Shown: piece after piece, positions 15,985-22,541 of the stretch | How positions within the stretch are numbered: position 1 is the stretch's first letter | How the letters are laid out: the number at the start of each line of letters is the position of its first letter | Assembly (NCBI RefSeq): GCF_003060965.1 | Contig: NZ_QAII01000100.1 | Coordinates: 1,433-39,518 of the forward strand | DNA: 38,086 nucleotides | Direction: 5' to 3' | Source: Caulobacter sp. HMWF025 | GTDB taxonomy: Bacteria; Pseudomonadota; Alphaproteobacteria; Caulobacterales; Caulobacteraceae | The notes under the pieces: model-generated | What the model was told of the DNA's origin: nothing | What the model saw: the letters and a program-made list of their open reading frames with translations, nothing else | The model's database searches: none | Made by a program: the position numbers and the translations under genes

Positions 15985-17658
15985 TCACTCGATCACATAG
16001 CCGACAGGGCCCTGGTAGGCCCGCCCGATATTCGCCCCGGCCGGAGCCTTCACCACCTTGTTCAGACGGCCCAGCAGGGCCGTGCTCATGTCGCCGGCGA
16101 TCTGCAGGCCGTCCGCCGGGGTCTGCAGCGACCTGGGATGGGCCGGATCAACGATGTAGGGCGTGATGATGATGACGAGCTCGGTCTCGCCGTTCAGGAA
16201 GTCGCGCGACCGGAACAGGGAGCCCAGGACCGGCATGCTGGTCATGCCCGGGATCGCATCGACGGTCTGCTTGGTGGTCTGTTGCAGCAAGCCCGCGATC
16301 ATCAGAGAGCCGCCGGAAGGCAGTTCAACCGTCGTCTCGGCGCGCCGGACGGTCAGGCCCGGCACCGTCAGGGTGCTGGACCCCGAGCCGTTCGAGACCG
16401 TGTAGGCCCCCAGATTGGACAGCTCGGAGACTTCGGTCGACAGCTTCAGCGAAATGCGGCCGCCCGACATGACGACCGGGGTATAGCCAAGGCCCACGCC
16501 GTAGGGCTTGAACTCGATCGTGACCTTGCCGGTCGTGTCCTGGCCGGTTGGAACCGGGAACTCACCACCGGCGAGGAAGGTGCCCGACTCCCCCGACAGG
16601 ACCGTCAGGTTGGGCTCGGCCAGGGTGCGGATCAGACCCACGCGTTCAAACGCCTGGATCATGCCCTTGGCGGAGTTGATCGCCTTGCTGCCCGCCGTGG
16701 TCTTGAGGGTGGCGGTATCGCCGTTGACCACCGTGATCGGATTGCCCGCCGAGTCGAACGACGAGAACACCTTGTCCTTGACCACCTGGTAGCAGGTGCC
16801 GGTCACGCCGCCGATACAGGGGACGACCATGGTCGGCTGCTGGGTGGTATCCAGCTTGAAGCCGCTGGTCACGCCGCCCAGCAGGCCACCGTTGACGCCG
16901 TAGGTGGGCGAGATGCCGAAGGTAAACTGATCACCCCCGAGCTGGCCCAGCACGGCATTCAGGTCGACTCCGAGCTGTTTGACGATGTTGCGCTGGACCT
17001 CGACGATCCGGACTTCGAGCTGCACCTGGTCCTTGCCGGCGATGCTGAGCATGTTCAGCACCTTTTCCGGCGACGAGACGAACTGCGCGGCGATCCGCGA
17101 GGCCTTCTCGGAGTCCCCGGCGTTCATCACCAGACCGCTCAGGATCACGCTGTCCTTGAGCGGCACAACCTTGATCGTTCCGCCGCTGATCACGGTGTTC
17201 AGGGTCGAGGACAGCAGGCTGGTGTCCTGTCCGACGCGGATGTTCAGCGTCAGAATCCGGCGGCCGGAGGCATCGAAGAAGGCCGCATCGGTCGCCCCGG
17301 CGGTCAGGCCGAGGACGTAGATGCGACGGGGGCTGCGCAGGACAGCGTCGGCCACCAGCGGATTGGTGACCAGCATGTCGCGCACGTCAGTCGGCAGCTC
17401 AATGATGGCCGACTTGCCCAGCGGCAGATCCAGAACACGGGCCCCGGCACCGGCGGTGAGGTCGATGCTCAGCGGACGGTCAGGCTCGGAGACCGGCATC
17501 TGCACCGGCGGGGCGGGACGGGTGACGCGGCTCGGCGGGCGATAGGTGTGCGATCCCGCCACCGGTCCGTCGGCCAGGGCCGGCGCGACGGTACCCAGCA
17601 GGAAGAGGCCGGCCAGGGGGGCGGTGAGAAAGCGACGGGTCATGGAGGATCCGCTCAT
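15985..17658 (-). CDS. cpaC: Outer-membrane secretin CpaC (RcpA)
   Basis: This 557-residue protein has a signal peptide (cleavage near APALA-D), an N-terminal pilus/secretin N-domain with LVTNPLVADAVLRSPRRIYVL, a BON-like middle part and a C-terminal secretin domain (NLTVLSGESGTFLAGGEFP, then GGSLMIAGLL and MPVLGSLFRS). It forms the outer-membrane pore for the Tad pilus. The ATG at 17658 overlaps the cpaB stop (ATGA). A second ATG five codons later (MTRRFLTAPL) gives an equally good signal peptide. Confidence 0.96.
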   Translation of the reverse strand: MSGSSMTRRFLTAPLAGLFLLGTVAPALADGPVAGSHTYRPPSRVTRPAPPVQMPVSEPDRPLSIDLTAGAGARVLDLPLGKSAIIELPTDVRDMLVTNPLVADAVLRSPRRIYVLGLTAGATDAAFFDASGRRILTLNIRVGQDTSLLSSTLNTVISGGTIKVVPLKDSVILSGLVMNAGDSEKASRIAAQFVSSPEKVLNMLSIAGKDQVQLEVRIVEVQRNIVKQLGVDLNAVLGQLGGDQFTFGISPTYGVNGGLLGGVTSGFKLDTTQQPTMVVPCIGGVTGTCYQVVKDKVFSSFDSAGNPITVVNGDTATLKTTAGSKAINSAKGMIQAFERVGLIRTLAEPNLTVLSGESGTFLAGGEFPVPTGQDTTGKVTIEFKPYGVGLGYTPVVMSGGRISLKLSTEVSELSNLGAYTVSNGSGSSTLTVPGLTVRRAETTVELPSGGSLMIAGLLQQTTKQTVDAIPGMTSMPVLGSLFRSRDFLNGETELVIIITPYIVDPAHPRSLQTPADGLQIAGDMSTALLGRLNKVVKAPAGANIGRAYQGPVGYVIE

Positions 17659-18551
17659 TGGCGCACCGAAATGTTGCTGGTCTGACCACCGCGATTGATG
17701 CGGACGATCGGTTCATCCCCGGGCCGCTGGCCTGGCGCGACGCCCGTCGGCCCACCCAGGTCGGTATAGGCCCGCAGGGTGAGGGTGACCGGCCCGCTGG
17801 CCTTGGCCTTGACCAGGGCCTCTGCGTCGAGCGGCCCGACTTCCAGCGTGGCGGTGGCCGCCACGATCGACTTGGCGTCCTTTTCGGCCGCCGTGCTCTG
17901 GTCGAGCGCCAGGACGCGGACATTCTGCAGGATGGTTTCGGCGACGATGACCTTGCCGGCCGACGCGCCCTCCTCGCCGCCCGGCGTGACCCGGTCACGG
18001 GTCTGAAGCACATCGACGCGGTCGCCCGGCAGGATGAAGCCGCCGACGCCGGTTTCCGAGGTGATCGGGACTGACATGGCGCGCTTGCCCGGTGCCAGCA
18101 CGACGGACAGGTAGCCGCCGTCGCCGCCGCGAACGATCTTGCGTGAGGTGATGGGCTCGCCGACCAGAATCGGGTCGCGGACGATCGCGCCCTCAACGGC
18201 CTTGGCCGGATCCGCACCACCGATCATGTCGCTGGCGACATCGGTGGCGATCGCCTTGGCCTTTTCGGCCCCCTCGGGGGCGGGCTGGGCGGCACCATTG
18301 GTGATGAAGGCGGCATTGACGGCCTCGGTCGGCCAGGCCTGCCAGGTAACATCGTCAGCGGTCAGGCGAGCGCCGATGGCCAGATCGCGCTTGGCGACCA
18401 GCACCTGGGTCATCGGCTTGGTGGCGGCGGGCGCGGCTGCGGCGGCCGGCGCAGCGGCAGGTGTGCCGCCCATCATGCGCTGCATCACCACGGCCAGGCC
18501 GATGGCCGCAACAGCGGCGACCAGGACGATCAGAAGGCGAACAGGGTTCAT
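17655..18551 (-). CDS. cpaB: Pilus assembly protein CpaB (RcpC)
   Basis: The 298-residue protein has an N-terminal signal/anchor (5-24), an Ala-rich linker and a SAF domain (about 45-110, VLVAKRDLAIGARLTADDV). A RcpC/CpaB domain follows (SVPITSETGVGGFILPGDRVDVL). SAF-domain CpaB proteins are periplasmic partners of the secretin in Tad systems. A 189-base gap separates it from cpaA and holds a CtrA-like box, so it may have its own promoter. Confidence 0.95.
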   Translation of the reverse strand: MNPVRLLIVLVAAVAAIGLAVVMQRMMGGTPAAAPAAAAAPAATKPMTQVLVAKRDLAIGARLTADDVTWQAWPTEAVNAAFITNGAAQPAPEGAEKAKAIATDVASDMIGGADPAKAVEGAIVRDPILVGEPITSRKIVRGGDGGYLSVVLAPGKRAMSVPITSETGVGGFILPGDRVDVLQTRDRVTPGGEEGASAGKVIVAETILQNVRVLALDQSTAAEKDAKSIVAATATLEVGPLDAEALVKAKASGPVTLTLRAYTDLGGPTGVAPGQRPGDEPIVRINRGGQTSNISVRQ

Positions 18552-18669
18552 GCGCAGTCACAGGCCTTCGCGACGAGAAGCGAGATTTCGGCGATGCGCA
18601 CCCTTCCGGATCACGCAGACGATTCGTCAGACAGCCTTTCTGGCCACGGCCATGCTCGCCGGTGCATGG

Positions 18670-18684
18670 TTAACACCGGCTAAA
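18670..18684 (-). promoter_or_regulatory. CtrA-like box upstream of cpaB
   Basis: Read on the minus strand, TTTA-GCCGGTG-TTAA matches the CtrA consensus TTAA-N7-TTAA with one mismatch. It lies about 120 bases upstream of the cpaB start in the cpaA-cpaB gap. Its spacer is half of a GCCGGTG/CACCGGC inverted repeat (18658-18664 and 18674-18680). TTAA is rare in this GC-rich DNA. The box has the same form as the one upstream of pilA. Confidence 0.55.
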
Positions 18685-18740
18685 GTTTCAGCTTGAAGAG
18701 TCGAAATGTCCGCGCGACAGCCTGACGCGGGGACGCGGCT

Positions 18741-19253
18741 TCAGCGCAGGATGGCCGAGGCCAGCGCGCCGTCCGGGAAGGTCGCCAGGGCACCGATCGC
18801 GATGGCCACGCCATAGGGAAGATCGCCCCCTTGCGTGCCGAGCCTGCGCAGCCAGGCCGGGCTGCCGGCCAGGACAGGCTCCAGCCAGCCCGAACGCAGG
18901 GCCAGGATCACCATCGTCAGGGCACCGCCGGCCAGACCCGTGGCCAGCATGAACGGCACAGCTCCCGGCCAGCCGATCCACAGCGCGCTTGCCGCAAACA
19001 GCTTGGCGTCACCCCCACCGATCCAGCCGGCCGCAAACATGCCCATACCCAGGAGCAGGGCCCCGAAGCCGGTCGCCAGGCACAGGCCCAGGACAGCCAG
19101 CGGCGCTCCGCTGACAACCGCGGCCGGCACAAAGGCCGCCAGCAAGGCCAGCGAGATCCAGTTGGGAATGGTGTAGCTGGTCACATCCTTGAGCGCGGCC
19201 ACAATGGCCAGAGCCGGAAAGACGGTCAGCAGCGCGATCTGGAATGCATGCAT
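18741..19253 (-). CDS. cpaA: Prepilin peptidase CpaA (TadV)
   Basis: The 170-residue integral membrane aspartyl protease of the A24 family cleaves the leader of Flp-type prepilins and TadE-like pseudopilins. Both catalytic aspartates are visible: Asp23 in KDVTSYTIPNW and Asp82 in GGGDAKLF. About five membrane segments surround them. The short form without an N-terminal methylase domain is normal for Tad systems. It follows pilA by a 128-base gap holding a hairpin terminator, so its transcription probably depends on read-through. Confidence 0.95.
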   Translation of the reverse strand: MHAFQIALLTVFPALAIVAALKDVTSYTIPNWISLALLAAFVPAAVVSGAPLAVLGLCLATGFGALLLGMGMFAAGWIGGGDAKLFAASALWIGWPGAVPFMLATGLAGGALTMVILALRSGWLEPVLAGSPAWLRRLGTQGGDLPYGVAIAIGALATFPDGALASAILR

Positions 19254-19330
19254 CTCAGCGAAGCCTCTTTGCCTGCCTCATTCTGGGACGATGGGATGAA
19301 GCAATGGTTTCCCGCCCAGCACACAAGGAA

Positions 19331-19355
19331 AAGGCCGCGACGGGAGCGCGGCCTT
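19331..19355 (-). terminator. Terminator/attenuator between pilA (second copy) and cpaA
   Basis: AAGGCCGCG (19331-19339) and CGCGGCCTT (19347-19355) form a perfect 9-bp stem with a 7-base loop. On the minus strand the stem is followed by TTCCTTG, giving an RNA ending CCUUUUCCUU. It lies 26 bases after the pilin stop. Partial termination here would make pilin mRNA far more abundant than cpaA mRNA. Confidence 0.8.
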
Positions 19356-19381
19356 CGTGCAGATCGCGGCCGTCAGCTTGA

Positions 19382-19564
19382 TCAGCTGGCGGCATTGGCC
19401 GTGGCGACCTTGGTGCCGACCTTCGTGAAGGTGGCCTTCAGGTTGGTGCCGAGCGTCGTGACGGCCGTCACGATCACGACGGCGATCAGGGCGACGATCA
19501 GGCCATATTCAATGGCCGTGGCGCCGGACTCGTCGTTCAGGAAGCGCTGAAAAAACGTCGTCAT
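19382..19564 (-). CDS. pilA: Major Flp-type pilin PilA, downstream copy
   Basis: The 60-residue prepilin has a 14-residue leader ending DESG, cleaved by CpaA before ATAIEYGL (Glu at +5), then one hydrophobic helix and a short hydrophilic tail (TKVATANAAS). From FLNDESG to TKVG it is identical in protein to the upstream copy at 19762-19944. The first seven residues (MTTFFQR) and the tail differ. A strong AGGAG lies 6 bases before the ATG. The copy is flanked on both sides by hairpins, so its level may be set separately from the first copy. Confidence 0.95.
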   Translation of the reverse strand: MTTFFQRFLNDESGATAIEYGLIVALIAVVIVTAVTTLGTNLKATFTKVGTKVATANAAS

Positions 19565-19581
19565 TCTCTTCTCCTGCTGTC

Positions 19582-19603
19582 CCCCGCAGGGGCCTTTTGG
19601 GCC
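19582..19603 (-). promoter_or_regulatory. Overlapping alternative hairpins in the pilA leader
   Basis: Just upstream of the downstream pilA Shine-Dalgarno, CCCC-GCA-GGGG (19582-19592) and GGCC-TTTTG-GGCC (19591-19603) share bases 19591-19592, so only one can form at a time. The first abuts the ribosome-binding region. This could be a folding switch or chance in GC-rich DNA. Confidence 0.3.
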
Positions 19604-19610
19604 AAGAAAA

Positions 19611-19640
19611 AAGGGTCGAAACCTTATGGTCTCGACCCTT
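19611..19640 (-). terminator. Rho-independent terminator after the upstream pilA
   Basis: AAGGGTCGA (19611-19619) and TCGACCCTT (19632-19640) form a perfect 9-bp stem. Beyond one mismatch it is extended by ACC/GGT around a TTAT loop. On the minus strand the stem is followed by TTTTCTTGG, so the RNA has six consecutive U residues. It lies 47 bases before the downstream pilA start. Confidence 0.85.
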
Positions 19641-19723
19641 CTTGTTCGGGCGTGGCCAGAACGCGTGCTGCCAGATTGCGAGCAGCCTGGCGTCGCTACG
19701 CGCCCAGGATCGTCCAGTCCGGA

Positions 19724-19752
19724 ACCGTCCCCGCCGCAACCGGCGGGGCGGT
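19724..19752 (-). repeat. Strong GC hairpin just after the upstream pilA stop
   Basis: CCCCGCCG (19729-19736) and CGGCGGGG (19741-19748) form a perfect 8-bp stem with a CAAC loop. After one bulged T at 19728 it is extended by ACCG/CGGT. It begins about 9 bases after the pilin stop. There is no T-run, so it is better seen as a 3'-end stabiliser of pilin mRNA than as a terminator. Confidence 0.6.
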
Positions 19753-19761
19753 CCCTGGAGA

Positions 19762-19944
19762 TTAGCTGGCCGAGTTGGCGGTGCTGACCGTGGTGCCGAC
19801 CTTCGTGAAGGTGGCCTTCAGGTTGGTGCCGAGCGTGGTGACGGCGGTCACGATCACGACAGCGATCAGGGCGACGATCAGACCATATTCAATGGCCGTG
19901 GCGCCGGATTCGTCGTTCAGGAAGCGGGTGACAAACTTCGACAT
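19762..19944 (-). CDS. pilA: Major Flp-type pilin PilA, promoter-proximal copy
   Basis: The 60-residue prepilin MSKFVTRFLNDESG|ATAIEYGL has the same 14-residue leader length and helix as the downstream copy. Its N-terminus (MSKFVTR) and tail (TTVSTANSAS) are the ones closest to Caulobacter crescentus PilA as I remember it. The ATG at 19942-19944 is chosen because AGGAG lies 8 bases before it. A longer in-frame start 15 codons upstream would swallow that site. A CtrA-like box lies about 100 bases upstream. The processed pilin is the subunit of the Tad pilus used for attachment and phage adsorption in Caulobacter. Confidence 0.96.
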   Translation of the reverse strand: MSKFVTRFLNDESGATAIEYGLIVALIAVVIVTAVTTLGTNLKATFTKVGTTVSTANSAS

Positions 19945-20263
19945 GACTTGATCTCCTAAATCTTCGTTGGTTGATTTTGAGGTCTTCAAGCCGTCTCGAC
20001 TTGCTCACCCCCGAAAACACGATCAATTTCGCCCAACCCGCTTAATGGCCAGTAAACACCGGAATAGTTTTCGGACTTTTTCTTTTGGTTTATTTGTATT
20101 TACTATTACCATCTCTTAACCAAGACCTTGAGAATTCAAAACAAGCCCTTCTGAATCAATGACTTTTGAGAAGGTCAGGTTGTCGCATCGGGGCGCAATT
20201 TAGTCTTTTGTTGACCATTCAAAGTCAGACTCGAACCGTGCTGGAGATCGAACTGGAACCCCT
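19945..20263. promoter_or_regulatory. AT-rich divergent control region of pilA and the pseudopilin operon
   Basis: This 319-base gap is the longest non-coding stretch in the window and clearly more AT-rich than the rest. It holds a CtrA-like box (20042-20056), a T-rich run (about 20067-20108), a TTAA at 20116-20119 and two GANTC sites: GAATC at 20153-20157 and GACTC at 20228-20232. It must contain promoters for pilA (minus) and for the gene at 20264 (plus). I could not place convincing -35/-10 elements. Confidence 0.75.
20042..20056 (-). promoter_or_regulatory. CtrA-like box upstream of pilA
   Basis: Read on the minus strand this is TTTA-CTGGCCA-TTAA, one mismatch from the CtrA consensus TTAA-N7-TTAA. 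It lies about 98 bases before the promoter-proximal pilA ATG. In Caulobacter crescentus pilA transcription is activated by CtrA, so the site fits established biology. Confidence 0.65.
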
Positions 20264-20644
20264 ATGCGCCGCCTGACGCTCGCCCTTATCGCTGCCCTGA
20301 CCGTTTGTGGGGCCGAAGCCCGGGCTGAAAACCTGTCGGTACCGACAGGCCAGGCCGCCCAGATCAGCCTCAATGGCGCTGTGCGGGATGTCGTGGTCGG
20401 TGATCCGCTGGTCGCCGACGTCAGCGTCATCAATGAGAGGACCCTGATCGTCCTGGGCAAGCGGGCCGGCGTGACCACCGTCCTGGCCTTCGACGCCAGC
20501 GGCAATCGCCTCGCGGACCGCCAGATCATCGTCTCGGACGTCGGCGGCGGTTCGGTCACCGTCTATAGAGGCGCAGCCAATACGACCAACTATGCCTGTG
20601 GCGCGCAGTGCACGCGCGTGACACCGGCGGCGGCGGTCAACTGA
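20264..20644 (+). CDS. Exported stand-alone secretin N-domain protein of the Tad locus
   Basis: The 126-residue protein has a signal peptide (cleavage near ARA-E, residue 21) and one domain (about 23-93) that resembles the N-domain of CpaC. VRDVVVGDPLVADVSVINE here parallels VRDMLVTNPLVADAVLRSP in CpaC, and both continue with a (V/G)LG..AG.T....FDASG..(I/L) stretch. No secretin barrel follows. Instead there is a short tail with two cysteines (ACGAQCTR). It probably binds the secretin or pilus base in the periplasm. A gene called cpaI occupies a similar place in Caulobacter as I recall, but I do not assign the symbol. It heads the plus-strand operon divergent from pilA. Confidence 0.8.
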   Translation: MRRLTLALIAALTVCGAEARAENLSVPTGQAAQISLNGAVRDVVVGDPLVADVSVINERTLIVLGKRAGVTTVLAFDASGNRLADRQIIVSDVGGGSVTVYRGAANTTNYACGAQCTRVTPAAAVN

Positions 20645-20734
20645 TCCTGCGCGGCTAAACCCCTGATTAGGGACGTTCCCCTAGACTGCCCAGTGACCGC
20701 CGCTTCGGCGGCCGTGGAAACGGACCCTTCCGTC

Positions 20735-21322
20735 ATGGCGCGTGTCGCCCGCCCCAAACGTCCGTCCAGGTCCTGGCCGCTGCGGGACCGCCTGCTGGCG
20801 CGCTTCGCCCGCGCCGAACGCGGTGCCACGACCATCGAGTTCGCCTTCGTGGCGATCCCGTTCCTGCTGCTGATTTTTGCGATCATCGAACTGGGCCTGG
20901 TGTTTCTGGTCTCCGTGACGCTCGAAAATGCCGTGATCGACTCGGCCCGCACAATCCGCACCGGTGAAGTTCAGACCGGCGGCGGCACGGCCAACACCTT
21001 CAAGGCGGCCCTGTGCACCCGGATGAGCTGGGTCGGGGCCTCCTGCACCACGGCGCTGACCGTGGACGTGCGAACCTTTTCGGGCTTTTCGACCACGGGC
21101 GCGGCCCTGAGTTCGAACAGGCCGGCATCGCCCTGCTGGGATCCGGGCGGCCCCGGCTCGGTCGTCCTGGTTCGCGCCTACTACAACTGGCCCCTGCTGA
21201 CGCCCCTGCTTCAAACGGGCCTGCAGTCCGCCGGCGGCAAGCGTCTGATCACGGCAGCCTCCGCCTTCTCGAACGAGCCCTATTCCGACACTCCTGCGGC
21301 GACGGTGACATGCCCGGCTTGA
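20735..21322 (+). CDS. TadE-like pseudopilin 1
   Basis: From the ATG at 20735 the protein has 195 residues. A basic 30-residue leader ends ERG, followed by ATTIEFAFVAIPFLLLIF with Glu at +5. This is the TadE signature, and CpaA is expected to cleave after Gly30. The remainder is a small periplasmic domain with four cysteines. TadE-like pseudopilins are minor components needed for Tad pilus assembly. A GTG at 20693 is an alternative start with no better ribosome-binding site. The gene probably corresponds to cpaJ of Caulobacter. Its stop overlaps the next start (TGATG). Confidence 0.85.
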   Translation: MARVARPKRPSRSWPLRDRLLARFARAERGATTIEFAFVAIPFLLLIFAIIELGLVFLVSVTLENAVIDSARTIRTGEVQTGGGTANTFKAALCTRMSWVGASCTTALTVDVRTFSGFSTTGAALSSNRPASPCWDPGGPGSVVLVRAYYNWPLLTPLLQTGLQSAGGKRLITAASAFSNEPYSDTPAATVTCPA

Positions 21323-21882
21323 TGAAGCGCCCTGCCTCCCGGCTCCGGGGCCGCCTGAAGGGCTTCTGGCGCGATCAGCGCGGTGTCTCGGCTGTGGAGT
21401 TCGCCTTCATCGCGCCGGTCCTGGTCGTGATGTACTGCGGCCTCGCAGAACTGACCCAGGCGATGATGGCCCAGCGTCGCCTGAGCAATATCGCGTCGTC
21501 CATCGGCGACCTTGCCGCCCAGACCTCACAGCTGACCGATGCGCGGCGAACCGACATCTTCACGATCGGCAATACGATCATGGCCCCCTACCCGACCACC
21601 GCCCTGCGCATGTGCCTGGTCAGTGTCACCTCGGATGCCTCGGGCAAGGACACGGTCGACTGGTCGGAGAACTACAACAGCCACGCCAACTGCCCGGCCA
21701 AGAACACGGTGCTGACCAACGTGCCGGTCGGTGTCCTGCCGGCCAGCCAGAGCGTGATCATGGCCAAAGCCAGCTACGCCTATACCTCGCCGATCAAGTT
21801 CGTGATGCCCAACGCCATCAACTTCTACCGCACCTTCTATCTGCGGCCGCGGAAGTCCGAGACCGTCGCGCGGGTCAGCTGA
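21322..21882 (+). CDS. TadE-like pseudopilin 2
   Basis: The 186-residue protein has a basic leader ending DQRG, then VSAVEFAFIAPVLVVMY with Glu at +5, which is the TadE/TadF signature for CpaA cleavage. The periplasmic part contains two cysteines (CLVSVT and NCPAKN). The ATG at 21322 overlaps the previous stop. An ATG at 21310 in the same frame is an alternative. The gene probably corresponds to cpaK of Caulobacter. It is convergent with metI, with only 2 bases between stops. Confidence 0.85.
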   Translation: MKRPASRLRGRLKGFWRDQRGVSAVEFAFIAPVLVVMYCGLAELTQAMMAQRRLSNIASSIGDLAAQTSQLTDARRTDIFTIGNTIMAPYPTTALRMCLVSVTSDASGKDTVDWSENYNSHANCPAKNTVLTNVPVGVLPASQSVIMAKASYAYTSPIKFVMPNAINFYRTFYLRPRKSETVARVS

Positions 21883-21884
21883 GT

Positions 21885-22541
21885 CTAGCGATGTGAGACC
21901 CGGCGCACGACCCTGTCGCCGACCATCTGCAGGACCTGGACCAGCACCAGCAGCAGCACCACCGTCACGACCATGACATCCGTCTGGAAGCGCTGGTAGC
22001 CGAAGCGGATCGCCAGATCGCCGAGCCCTCCGGCACCGACCACACCGGCCATGGCCGTATAGGACACCAGGGCGATCGCGGTGACGGTCGCTGCGGCGAT
22101 CACACCCGGCATGGCTTCGGGCAGCAGGGCCCACAGCACCACCTGGCGCCGCCGGGCCCCCATGGCGAAGCTGGCCTCGATCACGCCCCGGTCGACCTCG
22201 CGCAGGGCGGTTTCGACCAGGCGGGCAAAGAACGGCGCCGCGCCGGCGACCAGCGGCGGGATGGCCCCGGCCACGCCCAGAGAGGTTCCGACCAGGGCGA
22301 CGGTCAGCGGGATCATGACGATCAGCAGGATCACGAAAGGCACCGATCGCAGAATATTGACCAGCAGCGACAGCAGACCGTTGGCCAGCCGGTTCTCCAG
22401 CATCTGTCCCCGCCCGGTCAGGAACAGGATCACCCCCAGGGGCAAGCCCAGCAGCACGGTCAGAACCATAGAGCCGCCCAGCATGGCCAGGGTGTCGAGA
22501 GTCGCCTGTCCGATCTCGGTCCAGTCGATATTGCCCATCAT
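21885..22541 (-). CDS. metI: Methionine ABC transporter permease MetI
   Basis: The 218-residue permease has about five membrane segments and the EAA loop characteristic of BPD-type ABC permeases ([22 protein letters not shown], about 140-160). Its opening layout and the ending [21 protein letters not shown] fit MetI. It would import D/L-methionine with MetN. The start overlaps the metN stop (ATGATG). No metQ substrate-binding protein gene is adjacent; the next gene belongs to the pilus cluster and is convergent. Confidence 0.93.
   Translation of the reverse strand: MMGNIDWTEIGQATLDTLAMLGGSMVLTVLLGLPLGVILFLTGRGQMLENRLANGLLSLLVNILRSVPFVILLIVMIPLTVALVGTSLGVAGAIPPLVAGAAPFFARLVETALREVDRGVIEASFAMGARRRQVVLWALLPEAMPGVIAAATVTAIALVSYTAMAGVVGAGGLGDLAIRFGYQRFQTDVMVVTVVLLLVLVQVLQMVGDRVVRRVSHR

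Noticed and set aside
15763..17685. A 640-codon plus-strand frame
   Set aside because: It is antisense to cpaC and cpaD with no recognisable domain.
18658..18680. GCCGGTG/CACCGGC inverted repeat as a terminator after cpaA
   Set aside because: It is not followed by a T-run on the minus strand and overlaps the CtrA-like box, so an operator role is more likely than termination.
20105..20119. ATTA-N7-TTAA as a further CtrA box near pilA
   Set aside because: One half-site has two mismatches and the region is generally AT-rich, so chance is likely.
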